The notes: generated from the sequence alone by a model not told the origin. 59,147 nucleotides of DNA from Lachnospiraceae bacterium (GCA_017621075.1 JAGATV010000023.1:1-59147), one strand, 5' to 3'. Numbered from the stretch's first letter, positions 1-9,722 are shown. Translations and numbers: made by a program.

Positions 1-1992
1 AAGCTGCGGACAGAGATAGCTCACATCCCCGTGATTGTTCTTGCCCTGGATATACTTGGGAATAAAATCCATGGGGCCGGGACGATACAGGGAAATCCCC
101 GCGATGATGTCCTCTAAATTCTGGGGGCGCAGTTCCTTCATGAAGCTTTTCATACCCCCGCTTTCCAGCTGGAAGATGCCGTCAGTCCTGCCGGTGCCGA
201 TGGAAGCTAACACTTTGGGGTCATTGTAGTCGATCTGATCCACATCGATATGTTCGCCCGTGGTCTGCTCCACAAATTTCACGGCATCATGGATCACCGT
301 CAGGGTGCGCAGTCCCAGGAAATCCATTTTCAAAAGTCCCAGTTCCTCCAGTGTGGTCATGGTAAACTGTGTGGTAATGGAGCCGTCGGAACCCCTGGAC
401 AGAGGCACGAACTCATCCGCTGACTTCTGACAGATCACCACCCCGGCCGCATGCATGGAGGTATGTCTGGGCAGACCCTCCAGCCGCTTGCACATATCAA
501 TGAGATAGGTGACCTTCTCATCCTCTTTATAGAGCTTCCTTAACTCCGGATTCATTTCCAGGGCCCGCTCCAAGGTGATATTCAATTCATTGGGCACCAT
601 CTTGGCAATGGAGTCCACAAAAGCATAGGGCAGATCCATCACGCGGCCCACATCCCGGATGACACCCTTGGCCGCCAGCGTGCCGAAGGTAACGATCTGT
701 ACTACCTTGTCGGCACCGTATTTACGGCCCACATAATCAATAACCTCCTGCCTGCGCTCAAAGCAGAAGTCAATATCGATATCGGGCATGGACACACGCT
801 CCGGATTTAAGAAGCGCTCAAACAGCAGGCTGTACCTGATGGGATCGATATTGGTGATCTTCAGACAGTAGGAGACGATGCTTCCCGCCGCAGAGCCACG
901 TCCGGGGCCCACGGGGATGCCGTTATTTTTGGCATAATTGATAAAATCCCACACGATCAGGAAATAGTCCACATAGCCCATCTTCCGGATGACACCCAGC
1001 TCATAGTCCAGACGCTGTCTCAGGGTCTGTCCGGTCTCCCCGGCAGGCTGGTTTTCATCCCCGTACCGCTCTGCCAGTCCTTCATCACAGAGCTTATTTA
1101 AATAGGTCCAGGAGTCATACCCCTCCGGCACCTCATATTTGGGCAGCTTGGTGACGCCGAATTCAATCTCCACATTACAGCGGTCGGCGATGCGCTGGGT
1201 GTTCTCCACAGCCTCCCAGGCATAAGGGAACAGCCCCTTCATCTCCTCCTCGCTCTTTACATAGTACTGACCGCCCTCATAGCGCATACGGTCTGTATCA
1301 GACAGCTTTTTGCCCGTCTGGAGGCACAGCAGGATATCGTGGGAATCCGCATCCTCCGCATAAGTGTAGTGTACGTCGTTGGTGGCTACAAGCGGGATGT
1401 CCAGCTCCTTGCTCATCTTCATCAGTTCCATGTTCACCAGGCGCTGCTCCGGGATGCCGTGGTCCTGCAATTCCAAAAAATAATTGCCCTTGCCAAAGCA
1501 GGTTTCATACTTCCGGGCAGCTTTTCTGGCCTCGTCCGGAAGACCCTTTACGATGTACCTTTGAACCTCACCTGCCAGGCAGGCGGAAAGGGCGATGATG
1601 CCCTCGTGGAACTGGTTTAAGACCTCCATATCCACACGGGGTTTATAATAATATCCCTCCGTAAAGCCACGGCTTACGATCTTCATCAGATTGGCGTAGC
1701 CCGTATTGTTCTCAGCTAACAGCACCAGGTGATAATACCTGTCCTCACCTCCGGTCAGCTCCTTGTCAAAACGGGAGTTTGGCGCCACATAGACCTCACA
1801 GCCCAGGATGGGTTTGATGCCCGCTTCCCTGGCCGCCTTGTAGAAGTCGATGACACCGTACATGACACCGTGGTCCGTAATGGCAGCACTGTCCATGCCC
1901 AGCTCCTTCACACGGGACACATATTCTTTTATTTTGTTGGAACCGTCCAGAAGAGAATATTCCGTGTGGACATGAAGATGTGCAAATGCCAT
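1..1992 (-). CDS. dnaE: DNA polymerase III alpha subunit, 3' end outside window
   Basis: Replicative DNA polymerase catalytic subunit. The 664 visible codons begin MAFAHLHVHTEYSLLDG, the N-terminal PHP domain with its HxH metal motif, followed by AAITDHG and the polymerase palm with GPGRGSAAGS and PDIDIDF, whose aspartates bind catalytic metals. The frame is still open at base 1, so the C-terminal half (tau-binding and OB regions) is not visible. The ATG at 1992 is preceded by AAGGAG at a suitable distance. It diverges from the lipase-like gene at 2093. The order of domains marks the DnaE rather than the PolC type. This is a housekeeping gene that borders the surface-glycan region. Confidence 0.96.
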   Translation of the reverse strand, partial: MAFAHLHVHTEYSLLDGSNKIKEYVSRVKELGMDSAAITDHGVMYGVIDFYKAAREAGIKPILGCEVYVAPNSRFDKELTGGEDRYYHLVLLAENNTGYANLMKIVSRGFTEGYYYKPRVDMEVLNQFHEGIIALSACLAGEVQRYIVKGLPDEARKAARKYETCFGKGNYFLELQDHGIPEQRLVNMELMKMSKELDIPLVATNDVHYTYAEDADSHDILLCLQTGKKLSDTDRMRYEGGQYYVKSEEEMKGLFPYAWEAVENTQRIADRCNVEIEFGVTKLPKYEVPEGYDSWTYLNKLCDEGLAERYGDENQPAGETGQTLRQRLDYELGVIRKMGYVDYFLIVWDFINYAKNNGIPVGPGRGSAAGSIVSYCLKITNIDPIRYSLLFERFLNPERVSMPDIDIDFCFERRQEVIDYVGRKYGADKVVQIVTFGTLAAKGVIRDVGRVMDLPYAFVDSIAKMVPNELNITLERALEMNPELRKLYKEDEKVTYLIDMCKRLEGLPRHTSMHAAGVVICQKSADEFVPLSRGSDGSITTQFTMTTLEELGLLKMDFLGLRTLTVIHDAVKFVEQTTGEHIDVDQIDYNDPKVLASIGTGRTDGIFQLESGGMKSFMKELRPQNLEDIIAGISLYRPGPMDFIPKYIQGKNNHGDVSYLCPQL

Positions 1993-2027
1993 TTTGTTTC
2001 TCCTTATCTGTCTGAAATCATAAGTTT

Positions 2028-2036
2028 ATCATACCA
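2028..2036 (-). promoter_or_regulatory. Extended -10 promoter for dnaE
   Basis: On the minus strand TGG followed by TATGAT forms an extended -10 element about 36 bases before the dnaE start. No good -35 is visible. The site lies back to back with the plus-strand -10 at 2055-2060, so the two promoters share a short intergenic region. Confidence 0.5.
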
Positions 2037-2051
2037 CAAATAGCAGTTAGG

Positions 2052-2060
2052 TGTTATAAT
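2052..2060 (+). promoter_or_regulatory. Extended -10 promoter for the lipase-like gene
   Basis: TGT followed by a perfect TATAAT at 2055-2060, about 32 bases before the ATG at 2093. The -35 region is weak, as is common with extended -10 promoters. Confidence 0.55.
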
Positions 2061-2092
2061 AAAAATACTTTTATGGAAAGGATCTGTTACAA

Positions 2093-3481
2093 ATGATACT
2101 TTGGCGCCGCCTCCGAAATACCGCTTCCCTGCTGCTTATGATGAACCTTCCCATCCTTTACCGCCTGATGACCCTGCTGCTCACGGCTGACGGGAACATT
2201 TCCCTGTCCCTTCCCGCTCATTCCCTCCTGGCATTCTCGTCAGTGCTCATCACCGTTTTTTATCTTTTCACGGAAGTGATGCCCAGCCACGAAAAAGGGC
2301 TTCCCTTCCGACTCCAGCTCTTGTCAGGAGGCTATGAGCTGATCCTTTCCTCCATCTACGCCCTGATCCTGCAGATTGCCGGCTATCTTGTATGGTTTTC
2401 CCTAAATAAGCCTTTGGACCTGACCGACCGTTCTTTGCTGTACCGGCTGATCTTCCATATGGCCATTGCCTGGTTCTTCCTGCTGATCCACTACTTAAAC
2501 GGCTTCTGGCGCACCTGCTTTACCTCCTCCCAGTTAGGAGTGGGGCTCCGCCTTCTGATGTTCTTTTTCTGGTGGATCTTCCCGGTGAATCTCATCCTGT
2601 TCTTCCGCTGGTGCAGCGTGGTGCGCAGGGAATTATACTTTGAACGGAACCAGTACCTGTTAGACACCGCCCGGGTGGAAAACGCCGTCTGCAAGACCCG
2701 CTATCCCGTGGTGATGGTGCACGGCATCTTTTTCAGAGACTGGCAGTTTTTAAATTATTGGGGCCGTATTCCCCGCACTTTAAAGAAAAATGGCGCCCAT
2801 ATCTACTATGGGGGCCAACAATCCTCACGTTCTGTGGCAGACAGCGCTGCCGAGCTCAAATCTGAGATCCTCCGCATCCTGCAGGAGACCGGGGCGCCCA
2901 AGGTCAATATCATCGCCCACTCCAAGGGCGGTCTGGATTCCAGATACGCCATCAGCAGACTGGGCATGGCAGACTATGTAGCTTCCCTGACCACCATAAA
3001 CACCCCACACAGAGGCTGTCTGTTCGTAGACCATGTCTTAAAAGCCTTCCCCGTCTGGATGGTCCGCTTCGTTGCCGGGCGCTACAATGCCATCTTCAGA
3101 AAGCTTGGGGATGACGCACCTGATTTTCTGGCAGGTGTACAGGATCTTACTGCGTCCGCCTGTGCCCGTTTCAACGAAACCGTACCGGACAGCCCCAAGG
3201 TATATTATCAAAGCTCCATGTCTAAGATGCGCTCTGTGAGAAGCGCCGGTTTTCCTTTAAATCTGGGCTACCTGCTAAACAAAAAATATGAGGGTGCCAA
3301 TGACGGTCTTGTCAGCACCGCCTCCGCCAAGTGGGGGCATTTTCTGGGACTGCTCACAGCAGGCAAAAAAGGCATCTCCCACGGCGATATGATCGATCTA
3401 AGCCACAAGAACATCAAAGGCTTTGACGTGGCTGAATTTTATGTGCAGATCCTCATCGGCCTGAAAGAAAAAGGCTTCTGA
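2093..3481 (+). CDS. Membrane-anchored alpha/beta hydrolase, lipase-like
   Basis: A 462-residue protein. The first ~190 residues form about five hydrophobic helices; the rest is an alpha/beta hydrolase resembling triacylglycerol lipases. Visible motifs are PVVMVHGIFF (oxyanion loop) and the nucleophile elbow AHSKGG with Ser277, a variant of GxSxG with Ala in first place, then TINTPHRG and SHGDMID, which holds a possible catalytic His. The hydrolase domain may act on membrane or cell-envelope lipids or esters; the substrate is not evident. It converges with the membrane protein ending at 3493 with only ~11 bases between them, and no terminator hairpin is visible there. AAGGA lies before the ATG. 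Confidence 0.8.
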   Translation: MILWRRLRNTASLLLMMNLPILYRLMTLLLTADGNISLSLPAHSLLAFSSVLITVFYLFTEVMPSHEKGLPFRLQLLSGGYELILSSIYALILQIAGYLVWFSLNKPLDLTDRSLLYRLIFHMAIAWFFLLIHYLNGFWRTCFTSSQLGVGLRLLMFFFWWIFPVNLILFFRWCSVVRRELYFERNQYLLDTARVENAVCKTRYPVVMVHGIFFRDWQFLNYWGRIPRTLKKNGAHIYYGGQQSSRSVADSAAELKSEILRILQETGAPKVNIIAHSKGGLDSRYAISRLGMADYVASLTTINTPHRGCLFVDHVLKAFPVWMVRFVAGRYNAIFRKLGDDAPDFLAGVQDLTASACARFNETVPDSPKVYYQSSMSKMRSVRSAGFPLNLGYLLNKKYEGANDGLVSTASAKWGHFLGLLTAGKKGISHGDMIDLSHKNIKGFDVAEFYVQILIGLKEKGF

Positions 3482-3492
3482 AGCTCTCTGAC

Positions 3493-5070
3493 CTAATATC
3501 TCTGATAAACCGCCATATCCTTGTCCCTGGCGATCTCGGCATATCCCGCTTCCCTGCACATCGCGTCGATTTCCCCGCCTGCAGGGAGGGCGATATAGCG
3601 GCTCTTTAAGCTGTCAAAGTGTTCCAGTACATAATCTCTCATACAACAGCTGATCCCCATGCCTTCTGGCAGGGCATACAGAAGCTGCCACCTGGTATTG
3701 ACAAGACCCTCCGGGGTCTCATCATTGAACACCCAGATCACCACATTGTCAAAATTGGGAACGGCCGTTTCCGTCAGGGTGATCCCTTCTTCAAACGCCT
3801 CTTCCCACTGTGCGAGCCGGCTTTCCTCCGCCTCTGTGACAAAGGGCACCTGATAGTCATAAGGGTCTGCTGCCTGATAGGTGTAAAGATAGGCAAAGAC
3901 CGCCCCCAGAAGCACCGCTTTTTTGTAGAATCCGGTCTTCATCAGGCTCACCACAAAGATGCCCACCGCTATAAAAGTCAGAAGGTGTTTGCTGCCCTCG
4001 GTGAGCTTGTACATAAGGAGCAGTGCAAACAGCATCCCCACAAAACAAAATGCAAGGTGCGCTTCTATCACCAGATACTTTTCTCTCTTTCCTTTTTTAC
4101 AGCTTACAAAATCCGCAACCGTCTGCCACAGGAGTACTCCCATCATCACCAGATAGCCTCCAAAGAAAGCACCGGAAGCCAGACCTGTGCGAAAGCCCTG
4201 TATGGTTGCCGCCAAAAAGCCCTTGCCCATCCAATACAACGTGGAAAAGAAGTTTTTCACGCCTCCCACAAATCCCTGTTCAAAGAAGGCCGTGATCCAG
4301 TCTGTAAAGAATAAAGGTGCAAAATATTCCGCCCCAAAGTAATGCTTGATCAGGGCATAGCAGACCAAAACGGCTCCCACCACCAGGGTGGAACCCACGA
4401 TGCCCTGCCATTTATTCCTCCGGATCCAGAACCAGACGGGAAGCAACAAAAACAGCAGCATATAAGGGCGCATCAGAGTCAAAAGCCCTGCGATCACGAA
4501 CATCCAGACCAACCCCACTGCGCTCTCCTTTTCCTGATAACGCACCGCAATCCCATAAAATACGATCAACATGGCAAAGCAGATCACTTCCGGCATGCCG
4601 GAAAGCATATAACGGACGAACAGCGTGTACAGGCAAAACAGCAGGGTCAATATGCCGATCTGCTTCCAGGTGGGACGCACCAGCCACACAAACAGAAACA
4701 TTGCTACCGTCATAAGAACGATATTGCAGACAATGGGGGATAACAGATTCCACCCGAACAAAAGCCCCCACAGGATCCATGGGAACACAAGTACCGGACT
4801 CCATGCCGCAAAAGACAGTTTCAGGGCATGGCTCTCGTTAAAACCGTAATACCCCTGGGGGTAGCCAAACTTCACAATACCCTCCACCTGCTTGAAATAG
4901 AACAGCTCATCATTCCATTCAGAAGCCGGAAGATATACCTCTCCGATGCTCCTTCCCTGCACAGCGCAGGATATGAGGCAGCACAAAAAGGGCAGGAGCG
5001 CCATCAGGGACGCCTTGCCCAAAAGCTGCAATCTGTTTTCCTGTTTCCACCATGCCACAAATCTGTTCAT
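3493..5070 (-). CDS. Polytopic membrane protein, probable GT-C-type glycosyltransferase
   Basis: A 525-residue protein with about ten hydrophobic helices and a C-terminal extracytoplasmic or soluble segment of ~120 residues. The N-terminal loop after the first helix contains acidic residues (LPASEWNDELFYFKQVEG), the pattern of GT-C enzymes that use lipid-phosphate sugars. It is the last gene of the minus-strand operon, directly after the GtrB-like transferase at 5092, the classic partnership of an undecaprenyl-phosphate sugar synthase with its membrane glycosyltransferase. GGAGAGG precedes the ATG. The family is not recognised precisely; glycosyltransfer is inferred from topology and neighbour. 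Confidence 0.65.
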   Translation of the reverse strand: MNRFVAWWKQENRLQLLGKASLMALLPFLCCLISCAVQGRSIGEVYLPASEWNDELFYFKQVEGIVKFGYPQGYYGFNESHALKLSFAAWSPVLVFPWILWGLLFGWNLLSPIVCNIVLMTVAMFLFVWLVRPTWKQIGILTLLFCLYTLFVRYMLSGMPEVICFAMLIVFYGIAVRYQEKESAVGLVWMFVIAGLLTLMRPYMLLFLLLPVWFWIRRNKWQGIVGSTLVVGAVLVCYALIKHYFGAEYFAPLFFTDWITAFFEQGFVGGVKNFFSTLYWMGKGFLAATIQGFRTGLASGAFFGGYLVMMGVLLWQTVADFVSCKKGKREKYLVIEAHLAFCFVGMLFALLLMYKLTEGSKHLLTFIAVGIFVVSLMKTGFYKKAVLLGAVFAYLYTYQAADPYDYQVPFVTEAEESRLAQWEEAFEEGITLTETAVPNFDNVVIWVFNDETPEGLVNTRWQLLYALPEGMGISCCMRDYVLEHFDSLKSRYIALPAGGEIDAMCREAGYAEIARDKDMAVYQRY

Positions 5071-5091
5071 CCGTCTGAAACCTCTCCGCTC

Positions 5092-6024
5092 TTACTCTTC
5101 AATATTGATACGCTCCCGGATCACATACTGGGGCGAATTGTTCATGCTGATATAAATACGTCCGATGTACTCTCCGATCAGACCCAGCATCAGCATGATC
5201 ATACCGCCGAAAAATACGATGGCGGACATGGTGGAGCTGAAGCCCAAGGGCACAGCGGGGTTCACCAGCTTTTTCACGATCGTGTAGATCCCGTACAGGA
5301 ATCCCACAACAGCAGCCAGCGCTCCTATGACGGTGGCGATCCTTAAGGGTTTGATGGAAAATGCCGTAAACCCGTTGAACCACAATCCCAAAAGCTTTTT
5401 CAGCGTGTAGCCGGAGGTCCCCTCCTCTCTCTCCCTGTGGTTTACCACCACATTGGTGATGTTCTTGGTGGTGCGCAGCACCAGCCCGATCACATAAGGG
5501 TAGGAATTCTCATAGCGGATCATGTCATCCACCACAAATCTCTGCACCGCAAAATAGCTGGAAATATACAGTTCCGCAGGCTTATCCAGCATCACTCTGG
5601 TCATAAGCTCATTGACCTTGCTTCCCAGATTGCGGAATGCCGAGTGCTGCTTGTGCTCATATCTTGCATAGACGGCATCATAGCCCTCCTCCAGCTTTTC
5701 AAGCAGCTTATCCACCTCATCTGCGGGGGTCTGCCCGTCATCATCCAGACATACCACATAATCTCCCTCAGACTGGCGAAGTCCTGCCATCAGTGCCGCA
5801 TGCTGCCCGAAATTCCGGGCGAAACTCAACCCCTTGATGTTGCTCCTGTCCTGACACAGTCTGCGGATGGTGCCCAGGGTATTATCCGGCGAGCAGTCGT
5901 TCACCAGAACGATCTCATATTCATACTGTGACAGCTCCTTCATCTTGCTGTCGATCTCTGCCACCACATGGGGGAGGGTATGCTCCGAACGGTAACAGGG
6001 AATCACAAAACTCACTTTTTTCAT
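5092..6024 (-). CDS. GtrB/DPM1-like family 2 glycosyltransferase
   Basis: Predicted to transfer a sugar from a nucleotide donor to undecaprenyl phosphate on the cytoplasmic face. The 310 residues show the GT2 start VSFVIPCYRSE, VNDCSPDNT for nucleotide binding and CLDDDGQTP with the DxD metal motif at residues 94-96, then two C-terminal membrane helices (about 230-255 and 265-290) and a short basic/polar tail. This is the GtrB, CsbB and YkcC architecture at the usual length. It lies 21 bases upstream of the GT-C-like gene that would use its product. The sugar is not predictable. Confidence 0.88.
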   Translation of the reverse strand: MKKVSFVIPCYRSEHTLPHVVAEIDSKMKELSQYEYEIVLVNDCSPDNTLGTIRRLCQDRSNIKGLSFARNFGQHAALMAGLRQSEGDYVVCLDDDGQTPADEVDKLLEKLEEGYDAVYARYEHKQHSAFRNLGSKVNELMTRVMLDKPAELYISSYFAVQRFVVDDMIRYENSYPYVIGLVLRTTKNITNVVVNHREREEGTSGYTLKKLLGLWFNGFTAFSIKPLRIATVIGALAAVVGFLYGIYTIVKKLVNPAVPLGFSSTMSAIVFFGGMIMLMLGLIGEYIGRIYISMNNSPQYVIRERINIEE

Positions 6025-6053
6025 GGTGTGTCCTTTTCTTTCTTAACTCTGTC

Positions 6054-6590
6054 TCACAGCGACGGATTGACTGCCGCCATCCATACCACATCGCGGTACG
6101 CTTCCCCGATGCGGACATCTTCTTTTAAATAGCCTTCTCTTTGAAAACCGGCCTTCTCATAACTGCGGATGGCCTGTTCATTCCCGGCCAGCGCCCGCAG
6201 ATAAATGCGGTGCAGCTTCTCTGTTTCAAAACAGTAGCGCAGCATGAGCTTTGCCGCTGCCGTGCCGACTCCCCGGCCCCTGGCAGAAGCCTCGCCGATA
6301 AAGATGCCATACTCCGCTTTGTTGTGGTGTCTGTCGATGTCCCGGATATACACGCTTCCCAGAGGCATGTCCGTGTCCAGGTCGCAGATCACCATCTGCA
6401 CTACCTGACCGGTCTCCACCTTGGTCCGTATCCAGTTCTCATGGCTTTCTTTTGTAAAAAGTTCCTGGTAGATGAAGTTCTTCCTCACCGCATCGCTGTT
6501 TCGCCACTTTACGATATTGTCCGTGTCATCATAAGTCATCAGCCGCAGATAGATGCCGGCCTGTTCATCTTTGTCGATCAATTCACTCAC
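6054..6590 (-). CDS. GNAT N-acetyltransferase, RimJ/RimL type
   Basis: A 178-residue acetyl-CoA dependent acetyltransferase. The acetyl-CoA loop appears as ARGRGVGTAAAKLM and the late core as NEQAIRSYEKAGFQREG, typical of the RimJ/RimL and PseH-like branch. In an operon with a PLP sugar aminotransferase (7865) it could N-acetylate a nucleotide-linked amino sugar; that substrate is inferred, and protein acetylation cannot be excluded. The start is GTG at 6590, nine bases after the stop of the preceding gene, with a GGATGACGAG stretch as a weak ribosome binding site. Confidence 0.82.
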   Translation of the reverse strand: MSELIDKDEQAGIYLRLMTYDDTDNIVKWRNSDAVRKNFIYQELFTKESHENWIRTKVETGQVVQMVICDLDTDMPLGSVYIRDIDRHHNKAEYGIFIGEASARGRGVGTAAAKLMLRYCFETEKLHRIYLRALAGNEQAIRSYEKAGFQREGYLKEDVRIGEAYRDVVWMAAVNPSL

Positions 6591-6599
6591 CTCGTCATC

Positions 6600-7865
6600 C
6601 TAAAATCCGGCCAGTTCCTTTCCCTGCAGGGCATACAAAAGAAAATTGATGCCGCATGCCAGGTGATACAGAAAGACTGCCCACTCAGCCAATACAAATA
6701 CTACTTTCCAGGATCTTCTCCACCGGACCGTATTCTTGATCATCAAGAGCAGTGTCATCAAAAATACCACGAACATGCCGTGCATATAACCCCAGGAAAA
6801 ATTGGCATGGAGCATCCTAAAACCCTTTTCATACAGACATAAGAACATGACCGTAGCCACCAGATAGTTGAACCAGGCAAAACGGTAATATCCGTTGGAC
6901 TTCAACTCTTTTATGTTTAACACCAGGACCCCGATGGGAAGTGCCATTCCCATGACGATGCTTAAGGGGATATTGCTGGAATAATTGGACCACACCCTGG
7001 CAAAAGCAAAGCCGATGCCCGTTTCCTCCCCCATCACATTGGTGCCGCTAAACACGCCGCCAAACTGATACAGAAGTACCAGGACCGTGGGGAGCATGGC
7101 CACGCACAGGTAAAACAAGTCAAAGAAGTCCCTGCCCCTGCTGCGGATCAGCTGTATCAGCATGATCACAGCCATGGCAGGCATGACCACCATGGTGTAG
7201 CTGGGCTTGGTCAGCGTGGTGAGAAAAAGGCTCACCGCAAAAGGCAGGCTTTCCTTCCAGGGAAAAGCTTTTGCCTCAGAGATCTTTGCAACCGGATTGC
7301 CCTGTTGATAACGCGCTCCCAGAAGAGCCAAAATACGACAGGCCTCAAAAAAGCAGATCACCGCAAAGGGCCTGGTCGCCAGATACGTTGCGTTCCAGAT
7401 CGGATTGGGGGTATAGATACCCATACAGCGATAGGCATAGTCAAATCCAAAGAACGCCGTATTCTTGGGAGAATACAGGTTGCCCAGAAGGAACAGGGCA
7501 AAGGTAAAAAATGTCACGGTCAGATCTGCCCACTTCATGCCCGCACACTCCGGCCAGTCTCTCAGCCTGCAGCCCATATAATGCTTTGTCACGATCACTG
7601 CCACTCCATTGAGCAGTGCCGTCACCACCGCCACTGCCGCAGGTGCTCCCAAAAAGACCGCAAGCACCCTTGACAGCACAAACATCAGGGGATAGGGGAA
7701 CTCATAATTTCCCTTGATTCCCGCCACATGGTTTACATAATCCGGCATATCCGATACAAAATCCGGCACCTGGTAGCACTGCATCAAAAACAGATACAGC
7801 ATGATGCCCGTGTAGATCACAAGCAGCACCGGAAATAAGATTTTGTCTAACTTCTTACTCTTCAT
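6600..7865 (-). CDS. Polytopic membrane protein, paralogue of the gene at 17837
   Basis: A 421-residue protein with about ten membrane helices and no recognised family. It shares a pattern of motifs with the protein at 17837-19138: FPYP near residue 58, an ATYxATRPFA block, an LTKPSYT block with following LIRSRG, and EKGFR followed by NFSWGYMHG near the C terminus. An acidic loop follows helix 1 (SDMPDYVNH), as in GT-C glycosyltransferases, so lipid-sugar dependent glycosyltransfer is possible. Its ATG overlaps the TGA of the aminotransferase gene in the form TGATG at 7863-7867, which points to translational coupling. Confidence 0.6.
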   Translation of the reverse strand: MKSKKLDKILFPVLLVIYTGIMLYLFLMQCYQVPDFVSDMPDYVNHVAGIKGNYEFPYPLMFVLSRVLAVFLGAPAAVAVVTALLNGVAVIVTKHYMGCRLRDWPECAGMKWADLTVTFFTFALFLLGNLYSPKNTAFFGFDYAYRCMGIYTPNPIWNATYLATRPFAVICFFEACRILALLGARYQQGNPVAKISEAKAFPWKESLPFAVSLFLTTLTKPSYTMVVMPAMAVIMLIQLIRSRGRDFFDLFYLCVAMLPTVLVLLYQFGGVFSGTNVMGEETGIGFAFARVWSNYSSNIPLSIVMGMALPIGVLVLNIKELKSNGYYRFAWFNYLVATVMFLCLYEKGFRMLHANFSWGYMHGMFVVFLMTLLLMIKNTVRWRRSWKVVFVLAEWAVFLYHLACGINFLLYALQGKELAGF

Positions 7866-8974
7866 CAGGCTCCCTTATACGCATTGCACAATGCGATCAC
7901 TCTCTCGATCTCCTCTTCCGTCATCTCGGGGAACAGGGGCAGGGTCACGCAATGTGACGCCAGATATTCTGCATTGGGACAGTCGCCCTCTTTGTAACCC
8001 AGATCTGCGTATGCCTTCTGCAGATGGCAGGGCACGGGGTAGTGCATATTGCACTCCACATCGGCATCCGCCATATATTTTACAAAATCCTCATGATCCG
8101 GCACCGTGATGACGAACAGGTGATATACCGGGGTAGTATTCTCCGGATGCCGCTGCATGGTGATCAAGGGATTTTTGATCTCCCGTAAATACCTTTCACC
8201 AATCTCCTGCCTGCGTGCGGTCCACCCGGGCAGATATTTCAGGCTCACGGAAAGCACTGCCCCCTGGATTCCCTCCAGACGGTAATTATAACCGATCTCA
8301 TCATGGTAATATCTCACGTCGCAGCCCTGATTCTTTAAGCGGGTGATATGTTTGTAATATGCCTCCTTATCACAGGTGACGCTTCCGCCCTCGCCGAAAG
8401 CATACAGGTTCTTGCCGGGATAGAAGCTGAAACATGCAAGTTCTCCCAGCGTGCCCACATTCCTGCCCTCAAACTTTGCGCCATGTGCCTGGGCGCAATC
8501 TTCCACCACGAAAAGGTTATGTCTGTCGGCGATCTCCTTGACTGCCCCGAAATCAAAGGGCTGTCCGTAAAGATGCACGCCAATGATGCCCTTGGTCCTG
8601 TCCGTGATCTTCTTCTCCACAGAAGCAGGGTCCAGTTCCCAGGTATCCGCAGTGCAGTCAGCAAAAACGGGAGTCGCCCCGGTATAGCTGACGCCCCAGG
8701 CGGTAGCGATATAAGTATTGGCAGGAACGATGACCTCGTCACCGGGCCCTACCCCCAGTGCCAGCATGGCACAATGAAGTGCAGAGGTGCCGTTGTTGAC
8801 ACCGCAGGCATACTTGCTTCCCACATATGCAGCAAACTCCCTGTCAAAAGCATCCGCATATTTTCCGCCGGAGAAAGCCGTCTGCGTGCAAACCTTTGCA
8901 ATGGCCTCCTGGTACTCTGCTTTGTGGGCTTCATAATCACGGGTTAAATCAATTCTCTTAATATGACCTGACAT
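7865..8974 (-). CDS. DegT/DnrJ/EryC1 PLP-dependent sugar aminotransferase
   Basis: Predicted to transaminate a nucleotide-linked keto-sugar. With the ATG at 8974 (AAGGAG seven bases before; the ATG at 8980 sits too close to it) the protein has 369 residues. It shows NNGTSALHCAML for PLP phosphate binding, VVEDCAQAHGA with the PLP-ring Asp, and SFYPGKNLYAFGEGG carrying the Schiff-base lysine (K188). The form is close to FdtB/WecE/WlbC enzymes. It is followed in the operon by the membrane protein at 6600 and the GNAT enzyme at 6054; aminotransferase plus acetyltransferase would give an N-acetylated amino sugar. Nothing here makes its keto substrate, so that may come from elsewhere. Confidence 0.9.
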   Translation of the reverse strand: MSGHIKRIDLTRDYEAHKAEYQEAIAKVCTQTAFSGGKYADAFDREFAAYVGSKYACGVNNGTSALHCAMLALGVGPGDEVIVPANTYIATAWGVSYTGATPVFADCTADTWELDPASVEKKITDRTKGIIGVHLYGQPFDFGAVKEIADRHNLFVVEDCAQAHGAKFEGRNVGTLGELACFSFYPGKNLYAFGEGGSVTCDKEAYYKHITRLKNQGCDVRYYHDEIGYNYRLEGIQGAVLSVSLKYLPGWTARRQEIGERYLREIKNPLITMQRHPENTTPVYHLFVITVPDHEDFVKYMADADVECNMHYPVPCHLQKAYADLGYKEGDCPNAEYLASHCVTLPLFPEMTEEEIERVIALCNAYKGA

Positions 8975-8996
8975 CTCCATTCTCCTTCTTTCCCAT

Positions 8997-9722
8997 TCAG
9001 ATATTCTTCTTGATGTAAAATTCTTTGTAAAGTCTGGCGATCTGCACCAGATAATTGCATATCGTCTTGAATACCTTTACGGTAGTATTATAATCCTCCT
9101 GCCATTCCACGGGATAATCCAGCACCCGCACGCCGCGCTTTTCCGCACGGAGCAGAAACTCGATCATATAGAACCAGCCGTTGTCATCACTGCAGCCTTC
9201 TATCAGGGAAAGTGCCTGTTCTCTGCGCACGAAAGTAAATCCGCATATTGCATCGGTGGATTTCATGCCCAGGAAGAGCTTCAAAAGGATTAGTAAGCCT
9301 TGGGAAGTGATCTTGCGATACCACTTACGCCCCCTGGTATCCGACTGCTTTGCGAAACGGCTTCCATTGATGTACTCCACCTCTTTCTGCGTCTCAAACA
9401 GATGGATGGCTTCCCCCAGGTGCTTGATATTGGTGGAGAGATCGATATCCATATAACCTACCACATCACCATGGCTTAACTCCACGCCACGCCGGAAGGC
9501 TGCGCCCACACCCCGGATATTGATGCGCTCATACTGTACCTTTTCGTATTTCTTGCAGAGAGAAGCGGCGATCTGTGGGGTCTCGTCCTCAGAACCGTTA
9601 TCCACGATGATGATCTCGTAGTCCTCAAAAGCAATCTTCTGAAGATACTCCACCGTCCGGGTGATACCGCTCTCAAGCCGCAGTCTTTCATTTAATACCG
9701 GAAAAATAATCGTAAACATCAT
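8997..9722 (-). CDS. Family 2 glycosyltransferase, soluble, DPM1-like
   Basis: A 241-residue GT2 enzyme: FTIIFPVLNE, IIVDNGSEDETP, a ring of small residues RGVGAAFRRG, and YMDIDLSTN with the DxD at residues 92-94. It lacks the C-terminal membrane helices seen in the other GT2 proteins of the operon, ending in a basic KEFYIKKNI tail. It could make a lipid-phosphate sugar (dolichyl-phosphate mannose synthase type) or transfer directly. Its ATG overlaps the TGA of the upstream GT2 gene (ATGA at 9719-9722), so the pair is probably translated together. Confidence 0.85.
   Translation of the reverse strand: MMFTIIFPVLNERLRLESGITRTVEYLQKIAFEDYEIIIVDNGSEDETPQIAASLCKKYEKVQYERINIRGVGAAFRRGVELSHGDVVGYMDIDLSTNIKHLGEAIHLFETQKEVEYINGSRFAKQSDTRGRKWYRKITSQGLLILLKLFLGMKSTDAICGFTFVRREQALSLIEGCSDDNGWFYMIEFLLRAEKRGVRVLDYPVEWQEDYNTTVKVFKTICNYLVQIARLYKEFYIKKNI

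Noticed and set aside
1339-1620. Plus-strand open frame opposite dnaE
   Set aside because: It lies wholly antisense to clear DnaE coding sequence, has no ribosome binding site and a low-complexity product; the same holds for the other antisense frames of the window.
3482-3492. Terminator between the convergent lipase and membrane protein genes
   Set aside because: Only eleven bases, and no stem-loop with a T-run can be drawn there.
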